This document shows positions 8,143 through 13,833 of a DNA stretch of 13,833 bases, piece by piece. The DNA lies in contig JBJXEJ010000183.1 in assembly GCA_046154125.1 (NCBI GenBank), positions 1 through 13,833 on the forward strand. Direction: 5' to 3'. The translations under genes were made by a program, and so were the position numbers. The stretch comes from PBB1 sp046154125. Its GTDB lineage: Bacteria; Pseudomonadota; Gammaproteobacteria; Burkholderiales; Burkholderiaceae_C. How positions within the stretch are numbered: the first letter of the stretch is position 1; each line of letters opens with the position of its first letter. The notes below the pieces were generated by a model. It had not been told where the DNA came from, did not search any database, and saw only the letters and a program-made list of their open reading frames with translations.

Positions 8143-9893
8143 GTGCGATGCCAGAGATGTCCGAGCTGACGCCACAGTTCGTTTTCGTGGAACCACCGCC
8201 GCTGGTGCGGAACTTCGACGTACTGGCCACGGCGCCGGGTGGCGTGGCTAGGCTTCGAGAGCTATTTCTTGCACTTGCGGTCCATGGCAAGCTTGTGCCA
8301 CAAGACACAAATGACGAGCCAGCAAGCTCACTCTTGCGTCGCATATTTGCCGAGAAGGATCAGCTAGCTTTGCAAGGCAAGATCAAGCGCGACAAACCGC
8401 TAGCGGTCTTGACTGATGACGAAGAACCCTTTCAGCAACCGAAAGGCTGGGAATGGATTAGGTTGGGGACGATCGCAACCATCGAACGCGGCGGATCGCC
8501 TCGCCCAATTCAGGACTTTCTCACCGAAGCCCCAGACGGATTCAATTGGATCAAGATCGGCGATACGGAAAAGGGCGGCAAGTACATCACCGTAGCAAAA
8601 GAAAAGATCCGCGCCGAGGGCCTTTCAAAGACCCGCATGGTCTATCCCGGCGACTTTCTGCTCACCAACTCAATGAGCTTTGGTCGCCCATACATTACGC
8701 AGATTGAAGGCTGCATCCATGATGGATGGCTTCGCATCAGCCCGCCAAGCTCGCTGAATAAGGACTATCTATACACGCTTCTGTCCTCGCCATTCATCCG
8801 ATCTCTGTTTGAAGCCGCTGCTGCCGGGGGAGTGGTACTGAATCTCAATGCCGATAAGGTTCGCAGCATTCCCATTCCGCTTCCACCGCTTCGGGAACAG
8901 GCCCGCATCGTCGCCCATGTCGAAGAACTGATGAAGCTCTGCGACGCGCTGGAGCAAAACGGGCGGCTGGCCGACGAGCAGCATGTGCGTCTCACGTCCA
9001 CGCTGTTCGATGTATTGGCCGCCAGCGAGTCGGTGCACGCGCTGGCCGAGAACTGGCAGCGCGTCGCTAAGCACTTCGATTTACTGCTTGATCGCTCCGA
9101 TTCTGTGGATGCACTTGAGCAAACCATCCTTCAACTTGCAATTCGTGGTTTGTTGGTCGCACAGGACGCTCGAGACGGATCGGCTGCAGCATTGATAGGT
9201 GAAATTGAATCGCACAAGAAGCGTCTCGTCACTCAAGGCAAGCTGAAGAGTGATAAGCCACTGGCTGACGTCGAGGCTGCACCGTTTGAGGTTCCTCCAA
9301 GTTGGGAGTGGGTACGCCTTGGGAGCATTGGCGAGGCATTCGACTATGGGACTTCTCAGAAGTCGGTGGACGACCCGAGCGCAGTGCCAGTTCTTCGAAT
9401 GGGGAACGTCCAAGCGGGAACGGTCGTGATGACTGGCCTGAAGTACCTGATCGACCGACAGAATGATCTTCCGGGTTTGCTGCTCCGCCCAGGAGACATT
9501 CTCTTCAATCGGACGAATAGCTATGAGCTCGTCGGGAAGACGGGGCTGTATGAAGGCTTCCGGCGCGATGTCACCTTTGCGTCGTATCTCATTCGTATTC
9601 GGCTTCCGGCGGATCTCTGCTCAGCGCAGTACGTGAACATGTACATGAACTCGATTGACTGCCGTCGACACGAAATCGAGCCTGACCTGACGCAGCAAAC
9701 CGGCCAGGCGAACTACAACGGCACCAAGTTGCGCAACATTCGCGTACCCTTGCCGCCACTCGGTGAACAGCGCCGCATCGTCGCTCGTGTTCAGGAACTT
9801 CGAGACCTCTGCAATGGCCTGCGGCAAAGGCTGACGCAAGCCAAAGAAGCGCAATCCCGCCTAGCCGATGTGGTGGTGGCCGAGGTCGGTTGA
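8139..9893 (+). CDS. hsdS: Type I restriction-modification specificity subunit S
   Basis: A 584-residue HsdS with two target-recognition domains, each contacting one half of a bipartite DNA site. TRD1 spans about 100-250 and ends IPIPLPPLREQARIVAHV. A helical spacer follows (about 250-330). TRD2 spans about 385-545 and ends VPLPPLGEQRRIVARV, then the C-terminal helix. The two halves are an ancient duplication: residues 44-112 and 331-398 align, both containing a PLA segment and then GWEWIRLG or SWEWVRLG. This is longer than many HsdS proteins because of the extra helical block ahead of each TRD. The GTG start is supported by GGGAG 7 bases upstream and by the overlap with hsdM. Its TRD-coding parts look less G/C-rich than hsdM, consistent with TRD exchange. 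Recognition sequence cannot be read from this. Confidence 0.95.
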   Translation: MSAMPEMSELTPQFVFVEPPPLVRNFDVLATAPGGVARLRELFLALAVHGKLVPQDTNDEPASSLLRRIFAEKDQLALQGKIKRDKPLAVLTDDEEPFQQPKGWEWIRLGTIATIERGGSPRPIQDFLTEAPDGFNWIKIGDTEKGGKYITVAKEKIRAEGLSKTRMVYPGDFLLTNSMSFGRPYITQIEGCIHDGWLRISPPSSLNKDYLYTLLSSPFIRSLFEAAAAGGVVLNLNADKVRSIPIPLPPLREQARIVAHVEELMKLCDALEQNGRLADEQHVRLTSTLFDVLAASESVHALAENWQRVAKHFDLLLDRSDSVDALEQTILQLAIRGLLVAQDARDGSAAALIGEIESHKKRLVTQGKLKSDKPLADVEAAPFEVPPSWEWVRLGSIGEAFDYGTSQKSVDDPSAVPVLRMGNVQAGTVVMTGLKYLIDRQNDLPGLLLRPGDILFNRTNSYELVGKTGLYEGFRRDVTFASYLIRIRLPADLCSAQYVNMYMNSIDCRRHEIEPDLTQQTGQANYNGTKLRNIRVPLPPLGEQRRIVARVQELRDLCNGLRQRLTQAKEAQSRLADVVVAEVG

Positions 9894-9895
9894 AT

Positions 9896-10645
9896 ATGTC
9901 GATCCTTGGCGACGGCAAGAGCATCGTCGATCTGCTCACGCGCGGATGGACTTGGGTCCAAGAACGACGCGACCCTGTCCGCGCACAAGCGCAGCGGATG
10001 ATCGACGCCTTCGAGGCTCACGGCATCGCTCGGCAGCAGATCGCGCGGGTCCTTCCGCCGGAGTTGGCCGTTCCTCCGGCGGCGCTCTCCACCCCAGACA
10101 AGCTCAAGGAAAAAGTCACACCGGCGCTGCTGGACTGGGCCGCCGACTATCTGGCCCTGGATCGCCGCTGGCTGGACGGTGTCGAGGCCCGGCCGCACCG
10201 GCACGTCGACGGCTACAAGAACGAGGGAAACTATTCCGAGTGGCTGCGCCAGCGCCAGGCAGTCGCGCCGGACGTAGGCCGTGTGTTATTCGTTTGGACC
10301 GCAGAAGATCCCATCTCGGGCGGCACGAGCGATGGCCCCGTTTGCCTTGTCTATTCAGAAGACAGCGCCTGGCTCGATGGAGGCTCGTTGAGCCGCTACT
10401 GGCTGCTGTCTGATCAATGGCCGATCGATCACGGTTCATGCGTCGTCAGCATGCTGAAGGTCGTCGGCATCGCCCGATCGCTAGGCATTCTGGTCGTCGG
10501 CCGATTGATCCCGGCGCCATTCCTGCGCAGGCTGGAGGCTGGCCGCATCTTTGCCCCGCAGGCACAGTCTCGTGGCGGGAACCTTTGGAATCCAGAAGAC
10601 ATGAAATCGTCGAATGCCGTGGCTAGTCCTGTCAAGCCGGCCTGA
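9896..10645 (+). CDS. Unrecognised 249-aa protein with HTH-like N-terminal half, in hsd/SIR2 operon
   Basis: I do not recognise a named family. Residues 1-30 (VDLLTRGWTWVQERRDPVRAQ) precede a helical stretch, about 31-95, resembling a divergent Cro/XRE-type HTH: RQQIARVLP, then LTPALLDWAADYLALDRRWLDG-like wording. The latter resembles the end of XRE domains, where a helix precedes a D-x-x-W-L-x-G turn. Residues about 118-230 form a compact alpha/beta-looking domain (VGRVLFVWTAEDP, GPVCLVYSED, LGILVVGRLIPAPFL) with no catalytic motif I can name. There is no signal peptide or clear membrane segment. ATG 9896 is 2 bases after the hsdS stop, with GAGGT upstream; an in-frame TTG at 9890 overlaps that stop. 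It lies 21 bases before the SIR2 gene, so it may be a partner or regulator of it. Confidence 0.8.
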   Translation: MSILGDGKSIVDLLTRGWTWVQERRDPVRAQAQRMIDAFEAHGIARQQIARVLPPELAVPPAALSTPDKLKEKVTPALLDWAADYLALDRRWLDGVEARPHRHVDGYKNEGNYSEWLRQRQAVAPDVGRVLFVWTAEDPISGGTSDGPVCLVYSEDSAWLDGGSLSRYWLLSDQWPIDHGSCVVSMLKVVGIARSLGILVVGRLIPAPFLRRLEAGRIFAPQAQSRGGNLWNPEDMKSSNAVASPVKPA

Positions 10646-10666
10646 TCTCGAGCCAATCGGAAGTCA

Positions 10667-11188
10667 ATGCAGTTCGTTCGACAAGGTCCCGATCTGCCGG
10701 AACGACTCCTCCAGGCACATGAGGAAGGTCGTGTCGTGTTCTTCTGTGGTGCTGGAGTTTCCTATCCGGCCGGCCTGCCGGGCTTCTCGGGCCTGGTGAA
10801 GGATGTCTTCGCTGCGGTTGGCGCAACTCCAAGCGCGGTGCAGCAGGCTGCAATTGATGCTGGTCAGTTCGACACGGCAATTGGGCTGCTTGAATCAAGT
10901 GTCATCGTCGGAAGGGAAGGCGTTCGCCGTGCCATATCAAGTGTCTTGACACCGACCAAGATGACGAAGGACGCAACGGCATCGCATGACGCGCTCCTGA
11001 CGTTGTCGAAGACTCGGGATGGTCGAACCCGACTCATCACGACCAACTTCGACAGGCTGTTCGAATCGGTGATTGGTTCGAAGGAGCTACCGGTCGTACG
11101 TTATTGCGCGCCACTTCTGCCCGTGCCCAAGAACCGTTGGGATGGGCTGGTCTATTTGCATGGACTGTTGGCGCCGACCGCAAATTGA
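10667..11188 (+). pseudogene. SIR2-family NADase-type defence gene, truncated by IS21 insertion
   Basis: An N-terminal SIR2-like (Rossmann NAD-binding) domain: FFCGAGVSYPAGLPGF at 25-40, TTNFD with catalytic-type Asn127 and Asp129, and LHG with catalytic-type His165. In antiviral SIR2 proteins this domain consumes NAD+ to abort infection. Native coding ends at 11165, in the codon after Gly166. The following in-frame codons belong to the left end of the insertion sequence and stop at TGA 11186-11188, adding about 7 foreign residues. The rest of the SIR2 domain and any C-terminal sensor or effector region are missing from the window, so the product is very probably inactive. Full-length relatives are usually several hundred to over a thousand residues. 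A GGAAG ribosome site lies 3 bases before ATG. It is last in the hsd operon. Confidence 0.88.
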
Positions 11189-11225
11189 CCCACTTCTAAG
11201 CGTTGTGCCGATTTCAATTTGACCC
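11166..11225 (+). repeat. Left terminal region of the IS21 element with two IstA-binding-type repeats
   Basis: The terminal inverted repeat (11166-11193) contains one 19-bp unit (11173-11191), and a second unit lies at 11207-11225 (GCCGATTTCAATTTGACCC). The units start 34 bases apart. Compared with the reverse complement of the right-end unit at 13784-13802, the second matches 17 of 19 and the first 16 of 19. Multiple internal copies of a terminal repeat are a known feature of IS21-family ends, where the transposase IstA binds. Confidence 0.8.
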
Positions 11226-11237
11226 GGGTGTTCAACC

Positions 11238-11267
11238 TACCCTGCTGCTTTCTTGAGCAGCGGGGTA
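11238..11267 (+). promoter_or_regulatory. Strong hairpin in the istA leader
   Basis: Arms 11238-11248 and 11257-11267 pair over 11 bp with a single G-U wobble, around an 8-base loop (11249-11256). The hairpin ends 3 bases before the GGAG ribosome site (11271-11274) of istA. There is no T-run after it. It could limit read-through transcription from the interrupted host operon into the transposase gene, or affect istA translation; both are inferences. It also argues against a TTG start at 11253, which would fall in the loop. Confidence 0.5.
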
Positions 11268-11282
11268 TCCGGAGTGATCACC

Positions 11283-12803
11283 ATGGCCATGATTGGCAAA
11301 GTGCTGCGAATGCACCGCCGCGACAAGAAGTCGGTTCGAGAGATCGTCAAGGCGACGAGCCTGGCGCGCAACACGGTGCGCAAGTACCTGCGCAGCGATC
11401 GAGTCGAGGTGCCGCGACGAAATCTGCGTGAGGAGGCGCCCGTCAAGTTGGCGCCCTTCGTCGAGACGATCGAGCAGGCGCTGCTGGTCGATGCACGTCG
11501 ACCGAAGAAGGAGCGACGAACGGCCATCGCGTTGCTGGCGCAGATCCGTGCGGCCGGCTATGGCGGTGGCTATTCGCGACTGACGGACTTCATCCGGGAC
11601 TGGCACGTTCGGCAAGGCAGCGCTGTGAACGGCAAGGCGTTCGTGCCGCTCGCATTCGATCTCGGCGAGGCGTTCCAGTTCGATTGGAGCGAGGAAGGTT
11701 TGGTGATCGGCGGCATCTACCGGCGGTTGCAGGTCGCGCACATGAAGCTGTGCGCGAGCCGTGCGTTCTGGCTGGTGGCGTACCCGAGCCAGGGCCACGA
11801 GATGCTGTTCGACGCACACACCCGCAGCTTCGCTGCACTCGGCGGCATCGCGCGGCGCGGGATTTACGACAACATGCGCACGGCTGTCGACAAGGTTCTC
11901 AAGGGCAAGGGCCGGGTCGTAAACGCGCGCTTTGCCGTGATGTGCGCGCATTACCTGTTCGACCCCGACTTCTGCAACGTCGCCTCTGGCTGGGAGAAGG
12001 GTGTCGTCGAGAAGAACGTGCAGGACAGCCGCAGACGGGTCTGGATCGACGCGCGGCAGATGCGCTTCGGCAGCATCGACGAACTCAACGCCTGGGTGGG
12101 CGAGCGCTGCCGGCAACTCTGGGCCGAGGTCCGGCATCCCGAGCACAAGCAGTTCAGCGTGGCCGAGATGCTGGAACACGAACGTGTGCAGCTGATGCCG
12201 ATGACGGCTGCGTTCGACGGCTATGTCGAGGAAGTGGCCCGCGTCAGCAGCACCTGCTTGGCGACGGTCGCGCGCAACCGCTACTCGGTGCCGTGCGAGC
12301 TGGCGGGTCAGATGCTTAGCACGCGGCTGTATCCGACGAGGGCGGTGGTCGTGGCAGGCGACGTGATCGTGGCCGACCACCAGCGCCTGATGGACAAGGG
12401 CAAGATCCGCTACGACTGGCGGCACTACGTTCCGCTGCTCGAACGCAAGCCGGGGGCACTGCGAAATGGGGCGCCGTTCGCCGACCTGCCCGAGCCATTG
12501 CAGCGGATGCGACGGGCCTTGCTGCGCGAAGCGGGCGGCGACCGCGTCATGGCCAAGATCCTCGCACTGGTACCGGGCGCCGGCCTCGACGCCGTGCTGG
12601 TCGCGGTCGAACTCGCCCTGGAAGGGGCGCCGCCTTCGGGACGGGTGAGCATCGACCATGTGATCAACGTGCTTGCACGGCTGAACGCGCCGCCACGGCC
12701 GGCCAACGTGGTCACGCCGTTACAGGTGCGCACGCCGCCGCTGGCCGACACCGCCCGCTACGACCGGCTGCGCGACATCCAGGGGGCCGACCATGACGCA
12801 TGA
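11283..12803 (+). CDS. istA: IS21-family transposase IstA (DDE integrase-type)
   Basis: A 506-residue transposase. An N-terminal HTH (residues about 16-38, SVREIVKATSLARNTVRKYL) would bind the terminal repeats. The DDE catalytic core has Asp134 (FQFDWSE), Asp196 (IYDNMRTAV) and Glu243 (GWEKGVVEKNVQ), all present. The C-terminal beta-rich region contains RNRYSVPCELAGQ, common in IstA. It cuts and joins the IS ends at the target site. ATG 11283 is chosen because GGAG lies 8 bases upstream; another ATG is at 11289, and upstream in-frame TTG/GTG codons lie within or beside the leader hairpin. The 3' end overlaps istB by 11 bases. Length and motifs are normal, so the gene appears intact. Confidence 0.95.
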   Translation: MAMIGKVLRMHRRDKKSVREIVKATSLARNTVRKYLRSDRVEVPRRNLREEAPVKLAPFVETIEQALLVDARRPKKERRTAIALLAQIRAAGYGGGYSRLTDFIRDWHVRQGSAVNGKAFVPLAFDLGEAFQFDWSEEGLVIGGIYRRLQVAHMKLCASRAFWLVAYPSQGHEMLFDAHTRSFAALGGIARRGIYDNMRTAVDKVLKGKGRVVNARFAVMCAHYLFDPDFCNVASGWEKGVVEKNVQDSRRRVWIDARQMRFGSIDELNAWVGERCRQLWAEVRHPEHKQFSVAEMLEHERVQLMPMTAAFDGYVEEVARVSSTCLATVARNRYSVPCELAGQMLSTRLYPTRAVVVAGDVIVADHQRLMDKGKIRYDWRHYVPLLERKPGALRNGAPFADLPEPLQRMRRALLREAGGDRVMAKILALVPGAGLDAVLVAVELALEGAPPSGRVSIDHVINVLARLNAPPRPANVVTPLQVRTPPLADTARYDRLRDIQGADHDA

Positions 12804-13635
12804 GCCGAGCATGGGTGAGACTAGAGACAGCGTCGTGGCCCAACTCAAGACGCTGCGCCTGCACGGCATGGCGTCGACCTGGGCCGACCTGATCGAGCAG
12901 AACAACGGCGAGCTCGAAGGCTCGCGGTGGCTGGTCGAGCAGATGCTGCGAGCGGAGACGACCGAGCGCGCGACACGCTCGGTAAGCCATCAGATGACGT
13001 CGGCCAAGTTCCCGGTGCACCGAGACCTCGCGGGCTTCGACTTCGAGGCGTCGCCGGTAGACCGCAAGCTCGTCATGCAGTTGGCCGAAACGACGTTCAC
13101 CGAGGCGGCGCACAACGTGGTTCTGGTCGGTGGACCGGGCACCGGGAAAAGCCATCTTGCGACTGCCATCGGCGTGGCCGGCATCATGCGTCACGGCAGG
13201 CGGGTGCGCTTCTACTCGACGGTCGACCTGGTCAACGCGCTTGAGCAGGAGAAGGCGCAGGGCAAGGCCGGGCGCATCGCCGGCGGCATGCTGCGCCTCG
13301 ATGCGGTGATCCTCGATGAGCTCGGCTATCTGCCGTTCAGCCAGGCCGGAGGCGCCATGCTCTTCCATCTGCTGAGCCGGCTCTACGAGCACACCAGCGT
13401 GCTGATCACGACCAACCTGGACTTCGCCGAGTGGTCGAGCGTGTTCGTAGATCCGAAGATGACAACGGCGCTGCTGGACCGGCTCACGCATCACTGCCAC
13501 ATCGTCGAGACCGGCAACGACAGCTACCGCGTCACGCAGGCCACCGCCAATTCCAGGCGCCGGATCAAGGCACGCGAGACCGAGAGAAAGGGCAGCAGGC
13601 CGGCTCAGCCAGAGTCGCCGACCGAACCGGCCTGA
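12793..13635 (+). CDS. istB: IS21-family helper ATPase IstB (DnaC/DnaA-like AAA+)
   Basis: A 280-residue AAA+ ATPase that loads on target DNA and recruits IstA. Residues 1-70 are the helical N-terminal IstB domain (LKTLRLHGMASTWADLIEQ). Walker A GGPGTGKS is at 113-120 and Walker B VILDELGY has Asp175 and Glu176. ITTN in LITTNLDFAEW fits sensor I, and ALLDRLTHHCHIVE follows as in other IstB proteins. A basic, low-complexity tail of about 25 residues makes it slightly longer than many relatives. The start has AGGGGG about 7 bases upstream and overlaps the end of istA, so translation is coupled. No defect is visible. Confidence 0.95.
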   Translation: MTHEPSMGETRDSVVAQLKTLRLHGMASTWADLIEQNNGELEGSRWLVEQMLRAETTERATRSVSHQMTSAKFPVHRDLAGFDFEASPVDRKLVMQLAETTFTEAAHNVVLVGGPGTGKSHLATAIGVAGIMRHGRRVRFYSTVDLVNALEQEKAQGKAGRIAGGMLRLDAVILDELGYLPFSQAGGAMLFHLLSRLYEHTSVLITTNLDFAEWSSVFVDPKMTTALLDRLTHHCHIVETGNDSYRVTQATANSRRRIKARETERKGSRPAQPESPTEPA

Positions 13636-13650
13636 GACTCGACTTGCCGC

Positions 13651-13699
13651 GCGAGGGGCAAGCCGCTACGGGCTCCGCCCTTCGCGTCTTACCCCTCGC
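13651..13699 (+). terminator. Possible stem-loop after istB
   Basis: GCGAGGGGCAAG (13651-13662) pairs with CTTACCCCTCGC (13688-13699) at 11 of 12 positions, with a 25-base loop that itself contains a small GGGC/GCCC stem. A competing hairpin can form between 13643-13648 and 13657-13662. It begins 15 bases after the istB stop. There is no T-run, so intrinsic termination is uncertain; it may instead protect the mRNA end. Confidence 0.4.
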
Positions 13700-13743
13700 C
13701 CAAACCATCCGTCCGAACGATTGAAAGGACGAAGGCGCTACAG

Positions 13744-13752
13744 TTATCCACA
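13744..13752 (+). promoter_or_regulatory. Perfect DnaA-box sequence near the IS right end
   Basis: TTATCCACA is an exact match to the high-affinity DnaA box (TTATNCACA). It lies 31 bases before the inner right-end repeat, in the non-coding tail of the element. A DnaA box is known at the outside end of IS50, so host DnaA contact with the IS end is conceivable. A single box does not make an origin, and binding here is not shown. Confidence 0.45.
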
Positions 13753-13783
13753 GTCGGCTGCTACAAGCCGGCTCCCCATCCCC

Positions 13784-13833
13784 GGGTCAAGTTGAGATCG
13801 GCAGGGTGGGTTAACTTGAGATCGGCGCGGACA
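13784..13833 (+). repeat. Right terminal region of the IS21 element with two repeats
   Basis: Two 19-bp units in direct orientation, GGGTCAAGTTGAGATCGGC (13784-13802) and 13808-13826, agree at 17 of 19 positions and are 24 bases apart. Each is the inverted counterpart of the left-end units. The terminal inverted repeat is 13806-13833, ending CA at the last base of the window. TTGAGA at 13816-13821 points outward and resembles a -35 box 12 bases from the tip; in IS21 an outward -35 in the right end can form hybrid promoters with flanking DNA. Confidence 0.8.

Larger units (their letters stand above)
11166..13833 (+). mobile_element. IS21-family insertion sequence (istA-istB), apparently complete
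   Basis: The element carries istA and istB on the plus strand and has matching ends. The first 28 bases (from TGTTGGCGCC) pair with the reverse complement of the last 28 bases (TGTCCGCGCC) at 22 of 28 positions. It begins with TG and ends with CA, as IS21-family elements do. The total of 2668 bases fits the family. It is inserted in the SIR2 gene after ...TGCATGGAC (ending at 11165), in the same orientation. The 4-8 bp target duplication cannot be checked because the right boundary coincides with the last base of the window. Both transposition genes look intact, so it may be active. Confidence 0.92.

Noticed and set aside
13744..13752. DnaA box as a replication origin
   Set aside because: Only one box is present, with no A/T-rich unwinding region, iterons or initiator gene nearby.
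1..13833. tRNA or rRNA genes, CRISPR arrays, attachment sites
   Set aside because: No regularly spaced repeats, tRNA-like cloverleaf or rRNA sequence was noticed; the only direct and inverted repeats found belong to the IS ends, the two hairpins and the stem-loop after istB.

Overview
The window is high-G+C DNA with tightly packed, overlapping genes. Its protein families point to a proteobacterium, most likely a betaproteobacterium of the Burkholderiales type; this is inferred from codon use and family resemblance, since no ribosomal or other taxonomic marker is present. It is accessory DNA: a phage-like packaging module, then a type I restriction-modification operon with two further genes, ending in an IS21-family insertion sequence.

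Positions 1-4001 hold a prophage- or satellite-like module. Two small genes (a DUF3489 protein cut by the left edge and a 62-residue unknown) run leftward. A ParB-like/DNA methyltransferase fusion, a DUF5681 protein and a large terminase run rightward, joined by two 8-base ATGnnTGA overlaps. The divergent intergenic region between the two arms carries a canonical LexA/SOS-box sequence (CTGT-N8-ACAG, 655-670), which suggests DNA-damage control of at least the leftward arm. No portal, capsid or tail genes follow the terminase.

Positions 4002-11188 hold a same-strand operon: hsdR (TTG start favoured), hsdM, hsdS, an unrecognised 249-residue protein with an HTH-like N-terminal half, and a SIR2-family gene. 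All three restriction-modification subunits look intact, with their key motifs present. A perfect 10-bp inverted repeat straddles the hsdR stop codon just before hsdM. The last two genes look like an extra defence module attached to the operon.

Positions 11166-13833 are an IS21-family element with istA, istB, related 19-bp repeats at both ends and matching terminal inverted repeats. It has cut the SIR2 gene immediately after its conserved HG motif, so that gene is broken. The inferred right end of the element is the last base of the window, so the flank and the rest of the SIR2 gene are not visible. Inside the element there are also a strong hairpin before istA, a stem-loop after istB and a perfect DnaA-box sequence near the right end.
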